Source of the DNA: JBJEFI01 sp051873875
GTDB lineage: Bacteria > Bacillota > Bacilli > Bacillales > Bacillaceae_G
DNA: 6,990 nucleotides
Assembly: GCA_051873875.1 (NCBI GenBank)
Contig: JBJEFI010000119.1
Coordinates: 1 to 6,990, forward strand
Direction of reading: 5' to 3'
In this document: one piece after another, positions 1-4,592 of the stretch
How positions within the stretch are numbered: position 1 is the stretch's first letter
Layout of the letters: every line of letters starts with the position of its first letter
Made by a program: the position numbers and the translations under genes
Notes under the pieces: generated by a model
The model's database searches: none
Seen by the model: only the letters and a program-made list of their open reading frames with translations
Told to the model about the DNA's origin: nothing

Positions 1-52
1 TAAAATCCTGCGGTGAGTGATCACCGTGCCGGTTCGATTCCGGCCCTCGGCA
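1..52 (+). tRNA. tRNA-Leu(UAA), 3' part only
   Basis: The first three bases, TAA, are the anticodon, followed by AA and the 3' anticodon strand TCCTG. A long class II variable arm follows, CGGTGA (11-16) pairing with TCACCG (21-26) around a GTGA loop. The T-arm is GCCGG (28-32), loop TTCGATT (33-39), CCGGC (40-44). The acceptor 3' strand is CCTCGGC (45-51) with discriminator A at 52. The long variable arm plus UAA anticodon identify a leucine tRNA reading UUA and UUG. The genomic 3' end is TCA, not CCA, so CCA would be added after transcription. The 5' half lies outside the window. It is probably the last gene of a tRNA (or rRNA-tRNA) operon, since terminators follow directly. Confidence 0.93.
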
Positions 53-62
53 TCAAAATATG

Positions 63-101
63 AAAGCATAAAATCTGATATATAGGTTTTATGCTTTTTT
101 T
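63..101 (+). terminator. Intrinsic terminator after tRNA-Leu
   Basis: AAAGCATAAAA (63-73) pairs perfectly with TTTTATGCTTT (87-97) around a 13-nt loop, and the T run continues to 101. It starts 11 nt after the tRNA discriminator base and should end the tRNA transcript. Confidence 0.85.
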
Positions 102-128
102 ATTATAAAACAAAGATTATCTATTATT

Positions 129-157
129 ACCACAGTTTAAGAAAACTGTGGTTTTTT
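129..157 (+). terminator. Second, tandem intrinsic terminator
   Basis: ACCACAGTTT (129-138) pairs perfectly with AAACTGTGGT (143-152) around a 4-nt loop AAGA, followed by a T tract to 157. No gene fits in the 27 nt between this hairpin and the previous one, so it is best read as a back-up terminator for the tRNA operon. It isolates the downstream gene from strong stable-RNA transcription. Confidence 0.8.
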
Positions 158-279
158 CTTTATCATGGAAGGAAATTTTTAATATCTCTTCTTTTATGAA
201 TAAATGGAAAAATGAATAGTATTTTTTCAATATCACATAATAAAGGTGTTCGGTTAAGTTTAGATAAGGAGTTGAAAAA

Positions 280-951
280 ATGAAGAAACGTATTTTTTTA
301 GCCATTCTTGCTTGTTTTATGACAGTACTAGTTATGCGAGTGAATGCATCTCCGACAAACCCTAATGCTTCTCAAATTCGATTTATACATGCTTCTCCCA
401 ATGCGCCGACTGTGGATGTTGTGTTAGATGGGCAAAAGATTGCAACAGGAGTTAAATTTAAAGATGTAACGGAATTAATTAACGTTAGTCCAGGGAAGCA
501 TAAAGTAGAAATCATGCCAAGTGGTGCAACAGGAGATAAAAAGTTAACAAAGGAATTAAATATTCTTCCAGGAAGAAGTTTTAATGTAGTAGCAACCAAT
601 GATGTTTCCAATTTAGAATTGACAATATTATTAAATGAACCATGTAAAGCAGATGGAAAGGCACACATTCGTGTTGGAAATTTATCACCAGATGCACCAA
701 ATGTAGATACATTTATTAAAAATAAAAATCTGGTTATAAAGAATATTCCTTATAGAAACGTATCAAAATCTGTTGCAATTGATCCAGGTATAGCAAGTGT
801 TGAAGTTAGACCTGTTGGGACAGAAAATGTAGTAGTAAATATACCAAGTATGGATGTGAAGGCAAATAGTTCGTATACGTTATTAATTGTTGGAATGGCA
901 AAGGGAACCTCACCTTTAACTGTTATTGTTTTAGATGAAATGTGTAAATAA
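280..951 (+). CDS. Secreted DUF4397 double-repeat protein
   Basis: A 223-aa exported protein of unknown molecular role. Residues 1-23 form a signal peptide: KKR, a hydrophobic stretch, then VNA before S24 as a likely signal peptidase I site. C12 sits inside the hydrophobic core and does not make a good lipobox. Two related beta-rich repeats follow. Repeat 1 begins IRFIHASPNAPTVDV (from 33) and ends NEPCK (119-123). Repeat 2 begins IRVGNLSPDAPNVDT (from 130) and ends DEMCK (219-223). The SPxAPxVD signature is characteristic of DUF4397. There is no LPXTG or transmembrane anchor, so the mature protein is probably released or loosely wall-associated. The start is supported by AAGGAG at 266-271, 8 nt upstream. 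A weak promoter candidate has CATAAT at 236-241 without a good -35. It is probably cotranscribed with the 47-codon gene after it. DUF4397 membership is confident; function is not known. Confidence 0.9.
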   Translation: MKKRIFLAILACFMTVLVMRVNASPTNPNASQIRFIHASPNAPTVDVVLDGQKIATGVKFKDVTELINVSPGKHKVEIMPSGATGDKKLTKELNILPGRSFNVVATNDVSNLELTILLNEPCKADGKAHIRVGNLSPDAPNVDTFIKNKNLVIKNIPYRNVSKSVAIDPGIASVEVRPVGTENVVVNIPSMDVKANSSYTLLIVGMAKGTSPLTVIVLDEMCK

Positions 952-978
952 ATAGATATAAAGTAGGAGTGAGATAAG

Positions 979-1122
979 TTGACAAGCCGTAATGGTAGTA
1001 GAGGAAGTGCTAATCAAAATTCACCGTATCTTCATGGAAAAGATGTTGTAAGTGGAGATAATAACAAAGGAAAAGAATATCGCTCTCGTAAAGGAAGTAA
1101 GTCTAAAAAAATGCACGAGTAA
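979..1122 (+). CDS. Small basic hydrophilic protein, TTG start (47 aa)
   Basis: The frame starts at TTG (979), reads MTSRNGSRGSANQNSPYLHG at first, and ends KSKKMHE before TAA. AGGAG at 965-969 is 9 nt upstream and fits this start; the only in-frame ATG is codon 45. The product is rich in S, G, N, K and R with almost no hydrophobic residues, so it is likely disordered and nucleic-acid compatible. The size and composition recall minor small acid-soluble spore proteins, but I recognise no specific family and the resemblance is compositional only. It begins 27 nt after the DUF4397 gene and precedes a strong terminator, so the two are likely one transcription unit. I judge it real from ribosome site, spacing and composition. 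Confidence 0.65.
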   Translation: MTSRNGSRGSANQNSPYLHGKDVVSGDNNKGKEYRSRKGSKSKKMHE

Positions 1123-1179
1123 TATTCTAAATGTAGGCAGAGTGGAATACATATTTTTTTATCTAAATAGGAAAGAAAT

Positions 1180-1225
1180 AAAAAGTTAGGTTTGAAACAA
1201 TTGTTGACAAACACTAACTTTTTTT
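1180..1225 (+). terminator. Intrinsic terminator of the DUF4397 unit
   Basis: AAAAAGTTAGGTTTG (1180-1194) pairs with CAAAC (1208-1212) and CTAAC plus Ts (1214-1223), with a single bulged A at 1213. A T tract runs from 1219 to 1225. The stem is long and the tract strong. The loop side contains the -35 element of the next promoter. Confidence 0.82.
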
Positions 1226-1232
1226 ATATGTA
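1204..1232 (+). promoter_or_regulatory. Candidate sigma-A promoter for the dipeptidase gene
   Basis: A perfect TTGACA (1204-1209) is followed after 17 nt by TATGTA (1227-1232), a weak -10. Transcription would start near 1239, just before the ribosome site at 1261-1271. The -35 lies inside the upstream terminator hairpin. The -10 matches the consensus at only three of six positions, so the call is moderate. Confidence 0.4.
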
Positions 1233-1274
1233 AAAGAAATACGAATTTATTTACTTAAAAGGGGAGAGGAGAAA

Positions 1275-1964
1275 ATGGATTCATTATTAACGCCCATACC
1301 TACTAAAGGTGAGGCAAAAACAAATAGTTGTTTGACAAAGGAATGTGGGGAAGTATTAGTGAGAATTGATAGAGAGCATTCGCGTATTTTTTTAGAACCA
1401 TGTTATTTTCAGTTAGGTTATCCACATGCGCTAAACGCAATATATGTACGTGAAAGTGTGTGGATTCGCTTGAAAGAAATTATACAGCGTTTACCAAAGG
1501 AGTACGGTCTACTACTTTATGATGGCTACCGTCCTTTAACGGTTCAAGCACATTTGTTTAAAGTAGTGTTTAATGAGATTCAAAAAATGAATCCAACTTA
1601 TTCTACTCATAAAGTAGAAGCAATGACAAAACAATATGTAGCAGTTCCAAGTGAGAATGCAGAAAAACCATCGCCACATTTAACTGGTGGGGCAATTGAT
1701 TTAACGTTATGTGATAACAATGGAACAGCGATTGATATGGGTACAGCCTTTGATAGTATTCAAAAAGAATCAGCTACAGTGTATTACGAAAGACAAGGAA
1801 TGAATGAAGAAATTAGGATGAGACGACGTATTTTGTACAATAGTATGAAGCTAAGTGGATTTGTAAATTATCAAGAAGAATGGTGGCATTATGAATTTGG
1901 AAGTCAAGCTTGGGCTAAAGAAATGGGTGCACCGTATGCGATTTATGGAGTAGGAAAATTATAG
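1275..1964 (+). CDS. D-alanyl-D-alanine dipeptidase, VanX/DdpX type (peptidase M15D)
   Basis: A 229-aa zinc metallopeptidase that hydrolyses the D-Ala-D-Ala dipeptide. The family signatures are all visible. YDGYRP (82-87) holds the conserved Arg86. SPHLTGGAID (133-142) is the SxHxxGxAxD motif with zinc ligands H135 and D142. EWWH (202-205) is the ExxH motif with catalytic E202 and zinc ligand H205. DMGTAFD at 154-160 is also typical. There is no signal peptide, so it should act in the cytoplasm, as VanX does. No vanH, vanA, vanR or vanS gene is nearby. A housekeeping role in peptidoglycan or D-amino acid turnover is therefore more likely than glycopeptide resistance, although that is inference. 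The start is supported by GGGGAG (1261-1266, 8 nt away) and an overlapping AGGAG closer in. No terminator is evident before the next gene. Confidence 0.92.
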   Translation: MDSLLTPIPTKGEAKTNSCLTKECGEVLVRIDREHSRIFLEPCYFQLGYPHALNAIYVRESVWIRLKEIIQRLPKEYGLLLYDGYRPLTVQAHLFKVVFNEIQKMNPTYSTHKVEAMTKQYVAVPSENAEKPSPHLTGGAIDLTLCDNNGTAIDMGTAFDSIQKESATVYYERQGMNEEIRMRRRILYNSMKLSGFVNYQEEWWHYEFGSQAWAKEMGAPYAIYGVGKL

Positions 1965-1981
1965 AATAGTAATATAATATT

Positions 1982-1997
1982 TTGGTATCGCTTTCAA
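1982..1997 (+). promoter_or_regulatory. Candidate cre (CcpA) site upstream of the Eis-like GNAT
   Basis: TTGGTATCGCTTTCAA matches the commonly used cre consensus WTGNAANCGNWWNCAW except for one base (T for A at 1986). The right arm is perfect and the left arm imperfect. It ends 8 nt before the TGn of the extended -10 promoter, so it covers the -35 zone, where CcpA binding would repress. The call is by pattern only. Confidence 0.4.
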
Positions 1998-2005
1998 TGT
2001 GGATG

Positions 2006-2014
2006 TGTTATAAT
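2006..2014 (+). promoter_or_regulatory. Extended -10 promoter (TGT-TATAAT)
   Basis: TGT followed directly by a perfect TATAAT (2009-2014) makes an extended -10 element, which can work without a good -35; none is seen at 16-18 nt. Transcription would start near 2021, about 25 nt before the GNAT start codon. Confidence 0.6.
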
Positions 2015-2046
2015 TTTAGCGAATAACTAGAGATATAGGAGCATCA

Positions 2047-2991
2047 ATGATGGAATATAGAACATTAAGAGAATCTGAATTAGAACAATGGTTTGATCAT
2101 TGTGTATATGTATTTAATGAAGGTCAGTATGATGAAGTATTTCGCAATCGATTTGTAAATCACTACTATCAAGATCCGACAGCAAGCTTAGAGAGAATTT
2201 TTGTGGCAGTTGATGATGGTGAAATTGCAAGTACAGTTCGTATTTTTAAACGAGAGATTTTTATTGAAGATACGTTACTTTCTATGGGAGGAATTGGAGA
2301 AGTAAGTACAAAGCCACAGTATCGTGGACAAGGAATTGCCAGCAAATTAATGAAGATGGCAATTGAAAAAATGAAGGAAGAACATTTAGAAATTTCTCTA
2401 TTAGGTACAGGTGTGCCTTCATTTTATGAGAAATTAGGCTGGAAGAGTATTATCATGTATTATCATGTTCATGAAGTAAGCAAACATGAAAATTTCACGT
2501 ATCATATTAGAAAAATGGACTATGAAAAAGATTGGAAAGCAATTAAGGAACTGCACGATTTTTATGTCAGAAAAATAAATGGTAGTGTAAATCGAAACGA
2601 AGATATATATTGGCAGCAATGGATTAAGACAGAAAATCCACAAGGTTGGGTTGTAGAGGATAGTAACAGTCAGTTAGAGGCATATGTTTTTGGTGAGGTA
2701 GAAAACGATATTTTTATTGTAAAAGAATACGGCGCCAAAAATGAATTGATTTTCGATGATGTCATAAAAGTGATATGTCAATTGAATTATGTTGATAAAG
2801 TACAAATGCCAGCTTTTCTTTCTACATCATCATTTGAAAAAATAGAGGAAAAGACAAATGGTGGTTGGATGATCCGATTAAATAAAACGATTGATATTTC
2901 AGGAACCAAAATTACAACTACAGAGCAATTAGTTCAATTATTAAATTCAAAAGTAAACAAGCTACATTATTTAGAAGTTGACGGTTTTTAA
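2047..2991 (+). CDS. Eis-like GNAT N-acetyltransferase
   Basis: A 314-aa cytoplasmic protein with an N-terminal GNAT domain that transfers acetyl from acetyl-CoA to an amine; the substrate is unknown. The acetyl-CoA loop is clear at 86-102: VSTKPQYRGQGIASKLM, the Q/RxxGxG/A pattern at R93-GQGIA. FYEKLGW (127-133) is the usual motif B end. Residues 150-250 look like a second GNAT-like fold. The stretch NGSVNRNEDIYWQQWI (178-193) resembles the middle domain of Eis-type acetyltransferases. The protein ends near 314, shorter than full Eis (about 400 aa), with little room for a sterol-carrier-like C-terminal domain. ATG codons at 2047 and 2050 are adjacent. AGGAG at 2037-2041 is 5 and 8 nt away respectively, so the second may be the true start. 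A promoter and a cre-like site lie just upstream. Confidence 0.85.
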   Translation: MMEYRTLRESELEQWFDHCVYVFNEGQYDEVFRNRFVNHYYQDPTASLERIFVAVDDGEIASTVRIFKREIFIEDTLLSMGGIGEVSTKPQYRGQGIASKLMKMAIEKMKEEHLEISLLGTGVPSFYEKLGWKSIIMYYHVHEVSKHENFTYHIRKMDYEKDWKAIKELHDFYVRKINGSVNRNEDIYWQQWIKTENPQGWVVEDSNSQLEAYVFGEVENDIFIVKEYGAKNELIFDDVIKVICQLNYVDKVQMPAFLSTSSFEKIEEKTNGGWMIRLNKTIDISGTKITTTEQLVQLLNSKVNKLHYLEVDGF

Positions 2992-3084
2992 TGGTATAAA
3001 AGAAAAAAACTTTGCATATTTGTTAGTAGTAATAGGGCGTAATAGTAAGTTAAATTGGTAAGTAGGGTAAAAATTTGAAGAGAA

Positions 3085-3090
3085 AAGGAA
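3085..3090 (+). promoter_or_regulatory. Ribosome site that sets the start of the short GNAT
   Basis: AAGGAA is 7 nt before ATG at 3098 but only 1 nt before the in-frame TTG at 3092, so the ATG is the probable start. Confidence 0.6.
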
Positions 3091-3097
3091 ATTGTGC

Positions 3098-3538
3098 ATG
3101 AACACTACTAATAGTATAGAAAATGACCATATAGTAAAATGCTCAGAACTTTATATAGACGTGTTTAACGCGGAGCCTTGGAATGATAAATGGACATTAG
3201 AAACGGCTTATAAACGGCTGAATGATATTTATACCTCTCCAAATTTTGAAGGTGTTTTATATGTTGTAGATGGACAAGTGAAGGGTGCTATTTTAGGTAA
3301 TTGTGAGCAATTTTATGAAGGAATTCATTATAATTTAAGAGAAATGTTTATTTCCAATGAATTACAAGCAACAGAAATTGGCACTAAAATGCTTCAAGAA
3401 CTGGAACAAAAATTAAGAGAAATAGGAGTCACTACCATTATTTTATTTACTTCAAAAGGAAATGAAACAAGTGATTTTTATCTAAAAAATAATTTCTCCC
3501 ATTGGAGCAGTATGATAATGATGGGGAAAGATATATAA
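3098..3538 (+). CDS. Short GNAT-fold acetyltransferase with atypical acetyl-CoA loop
   Basis: A 146-aa GNAT-like protein. The N-terminal part has VFNAEPWNDKWT (22-33), a pattern common in small bacillary GNATs related to aminoglycoside 6'-type enzymes. It is followed by the strand LYVVDGQVKGAILG (54-67), REMFIS (81-86), and a C-terminal FYLKNNF (127-133). The acetyl-CoA loop should read Q/RxxGxG/A. Here it is Q90-A-T-E93-I-G95, with Glu in place of the first Gly, which should hinder pyrophosphate binding. Length is normal for a single GNAT domain and there is no frameshift. Substrate is unknown, and activity is uncertain because of E93. It lies 106 nt after the Eis-like GNAT. I found no convincing promoter or terminator in that gap, so cotranscription is possible. 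Confidence 0.8.
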   Translation: MNTTNSIENDHIVKCSELYIDVFNAEPWNDKWTLETAYKRLNDIYTSPNFEGVLYVVDGQVKGAILGNCEQFYEGIHYNLREMFISNELQATEIGTKMLQELEQKLREIGVTTIILFTSKGNETSDFYLKNNFSHWSSMIMMGKDI

Positions 3539-3577
3539 AAAAGAAGGGGCATATTTTTTGGACCTCTTCTTTTTTAT
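3535..3577. terminator. Bidirectional terminator between convergent genes
   Basis: ATAAAAAAGAAG (3535-3546) pairs with CTTCTTTTTTAT (3566-3577), extended inward by GG/CC (3547-3548 with 3563-3564, one bulge). It has an A tract on the left and a T tract on the right, so it can terminate both the plus-strand GNAT, whose stop codon it includes, and the minus-strand HTH gene that ends at 3582. Confidence 0.8.
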
Positions 3578-3581
3578 ACGA

Positions 3582-4088
3582 CTATGAACTTATTTTTTGT
3601 TTTGAATTCACTACATATGGAATAGATAAGTAGGAATCGTTTTTTAGTTGCTTTGGTGAATCATAAACGCGTAGGAAATCTTTCATATATGTGCGTGATT
3701 TTGGTCGAGTAGTGGAATCGTTCTCATTATAATGCAACTTGAAAAGATAAAATACATGCTCCCAGTAAATCATCTTATTTTCTTTAATCATTTCGAGCAT
3801 TTCAGAAATAATAAGACGATTTCGTCGGTTTGGTAATTTATTCATGTCGAGAAATGTTTGTTGCTCTTTTAGATGCATAGCCCATACGTCAATCGTATCA
3901 ATCGTCAAAATTGTATAAATTGCAGTATATGAGAATTCCAATGCTTTTAAAATGAGTAATTTATATAGCATAATAATATCTTTTGAACAAAATGATTTTG
4001 TATTTTCAATAACACCTTGCTGAATATAAAACTGTATTTCTTTATGAGATAAGCCTGTTTGAGATGACAGGTCTTCTAATGTATACAT
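3582..4088 (-). CDS. MerR-like helix-turn-helix regulator
   Basis: A 168-aa protein. Its N-terminus, YTLEDLSSQTGLSHKEIQFY (2-21) then IQQGVI, matches the MerR winged-helix pattern YTIxELAxxTGVSxxTLRYYExxGLL. The second half, KDIIMLYKLLILKALEFSYTAIYTIL (36-61), matches the usual Dxxx...GFSLxEI helices. The usual RYY is QFY here. Beyond about residue 80 it is charged and unlike any effector domain I know, with no metal-binding cysteine cluster. The frame stays open upstream to an ATG at 4142. AGAGGTG (complement of 4097-4103) is 8 nt from ATG at 4088, and a TATAAT (4131-4136) lies inside the longer version, so the start at 4088 is much more likely. It probably binds DNA; its target is unknown, but a palindrome lies in the intergenic region upstream. 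Confidence 0.75.
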   Translation of the reverse strand: MYTLEDLSSQTGLSHKEIQFYIQQGVIENTKSFCSKDIIMLYKLLILKALEFSYTAIYTILTIDTIDVWAMHLKEQQTFLDMNKLPNRRNRLIISEMLEMIKENKMIYWEHVFYLFKLHYNENDSTTRPKSRTYMKDFLRVYDSPKQLKNDSYLSIPYVVNSKQKISS

Positions 4089-4096
4089 AATTGTAA

Positions 4097-4103
4097 CACC
4101 TCT
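4097..4103 (-). promoter_or_regulatory. Ribosome site that sets the start of the MerR-like gene
   Basis: On the minus strand this reads AGAGGTG, 8 nt before ATG at 4088. The alternative upstream ATG at 4142 has no comparable site and precedes the -10 box. Confidence 0.7.
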
Positions 4104-4104
4104 T

Positions 4105-4119
4105 TTGGAAACGCTTTCT
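4105..4119. promoter_or_regulatory. Candidate cre (CcpA) site in the leader of the MerR-like gene
   Basis: Plus-strand TTGGAAACGCTTTCT fits WTGNAARCGNWWWCA except for the final base, including the central AAACGCTTT core. Given the -10 at 4131-4136, transcription would begin near 4124, placing this site at about +5 to +19 of the minus-strand transcript. That is a common position for CcpA repression by blocking RNA polymerase. Pattern evidence only. Confidence 0.5.
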
Positions 4120-4130
4120 GATTTGAGTGT

Positions 4131-4136
4131 ATTATA
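4131..4136 (-). promoter_or_regulatory. -10 box of the MerR-like gene
   Basis: The minus strand reads a perfect TATAAT. No good -35 is present 16-18 nt upstream (TAGCTT at 4154-4159 is poor), so the promoter may be weak or activator-dependent. Confidence 0.5.
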
Positions 4137-4215
4137 ACTCATTTTGGTGAATTAAGCTAGAGAAATTTATTGGAATAATTTTTTAGAAAATATTTTTTTG
4201 TGTAAATAAGAATAG

Positions 4216-4246
4216 TTGGGCATGCAATAATTGCATATTTTATGAG
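4216..4246 (+). promoter_or_regulatory. Possible long-spacer (MerR-type) promoter
   Basis: TTGGGC (4216-4221) and TATGAG (4241-4246) are separated by 19 nt, the long spacing typical of promoters that MerR-family regulators remodel. A perfect dyad sits in the spacer. Each hexamer matches the consensus only partly (three and four of six), so this is a hypothesis resting mainly on spacing and context. Confidence 0.25.
4222..4236. repeat. Perfect palindrome, candidate operator
   Basis: ATGCAAT-A-ATTGCAT is a 7+7 perfect inverted repeat around one base. It is not followed by a T tract, so it is not a terminator. It has the form of a binding site for a dimeric regulator and lies between the MerR-like gene and the small plus-strand gene. 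Confidence 0.5.
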
Positions 4247-4347
4247 GTATGTAGAAAGAAAAGTTAAAAAAGGCATTTTGGAAAGAGAGATAGAAATATA
4301 AATTGAAATTGAAATGTATAAGAAAGTAATGATGAGGGGAGTTTGCT

Positions 4348-4495
4348 ATAAAATTAGAAGATAAGATACAAGCAATATATAGGAAAAGAATGAAAGAAAA
4401 TAAAAAAGAATAGGACTAGTAGTATAGTATTTTTTATTATTGCCCTTACTATACTTTTGCTTATTGTACTAAATATGAAAGTTAAAGCATTTTAG
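4348..4495 (+). pseudogene. Small single-helix membrane protein gene, apparently broken
   Basis: GAGGGGAG (4334-4341) is a strong ribosome site, 6 nt before ATA at 4348. From there the frame reads (I/M)KLEDKIQAIYRKRM and continues KENKK, then hits TAG at 4411. Dropping one A from the six-A run at 4402-4407 joins it to the frame NRTSSIVFF...ILLLIVLNMKVKAF, which ends at TAG 4493-4495. The joined product would be 48 aa: a charged, mainly basic N-terminal tail, one transmembrane helix and a short basic end, like many small bacillary membrane peptides. Two changes stand against normal expression: ATA in place of ATG, and the extra A. A terminator follows 22 nt later. It may be a recent pseudogene, a sequencing or assembly error in the A run, or a gene using RNA polymerase slippage. 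I recognise no family. Confidence 0.5.
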
Positions 4496-4516
4496 AAAAA
4501 TTTAATTGTTAGTAAA

Positions 4517-4560
4517 TAAAAAATAAAGATAATTGTATAAAAATTATCTTTACTTTTTTA
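4517..4560. terminator. Bidirectional terminator between the small gene and the thioredoxin-like gene
   Basis: TAAAGATAATT (4524-4534) pairs perfectly with AATTATCTTTA (4542-4552) around a 7-nt loop. It is flanked by six As on the left (4518-4523) and a T tract on the right (4554-4559), so it can act for both converging transcription units. Confidence 0.78.
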
Positions 4561-4592
4561 AGGGAAGTACGGCATGTGTACATGAAAGTAAT

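Larger units (their letters stand above)
4143..4347. other. AT-rich divergent intergenic region
   Basis: No convincing gene is present. A short frame at 4242-4301 (19 codons) has no ribosome site. The region contains AT tracts, a self-complementary AAAATATTTT (4187-4196), the palindrome at 4222-4236, and a tandem ATTGAA repeat at 4302-4313. It separates the minus-strand MerR-like gene from the small plus-strand gene beginning at 4348, so it should hold the regulatory sites of both. Confidence 0.6.

Noticed and set aside
117..305. Open frame of 62 codons on the minus strand
   Set aside because: Covers a terminator hairpin and the DUF4397 ribosome site, with no good start signal; a chance frame.
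280..318. Lipoprotein signal (I-L-A-C at residues 9-12) in the DUF4397 protein
   Set aside because: The hydrophobic stretch before C12 is too short and continues past it; the -2 Leu is atypical. A normal signal peptide ending VNA fits better.
372..668. Open frame of 98 codons on the minus strand
   Set aside because: Entirely antisense to the DUF4397 gene, with no ribosome site and no recognisable protein pattern; a shadow frame.
1032..1214. Open frame of 60 codons on the minus strand
   Set aside because: Antisense to the 47-codon gene and runs through a terminator hairpin; composition is low-complexity hydrophobic from AT-rich DNA.
1964..1981. AT-rich inverted repeat AATATAATATT after the dipeptidase gene
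   Set aside because: The stem is only five A/T pairs with no GC and no proper T tract, so it is not a credible terminator.
4089..4142. N-terminal extension of the MerR-like protein from ATG at 4142
   Set aside because: The extension spans the -10 box and the cre-like site and precedes the good ribosome site, so it is non-coding.
4242..4301. 19-codon plus-strand frame starting MRYVERKVKKG
   Set aside because: No ribosome site before the ATG and too short to judge; more likely leader DNA of the small gene that follows.
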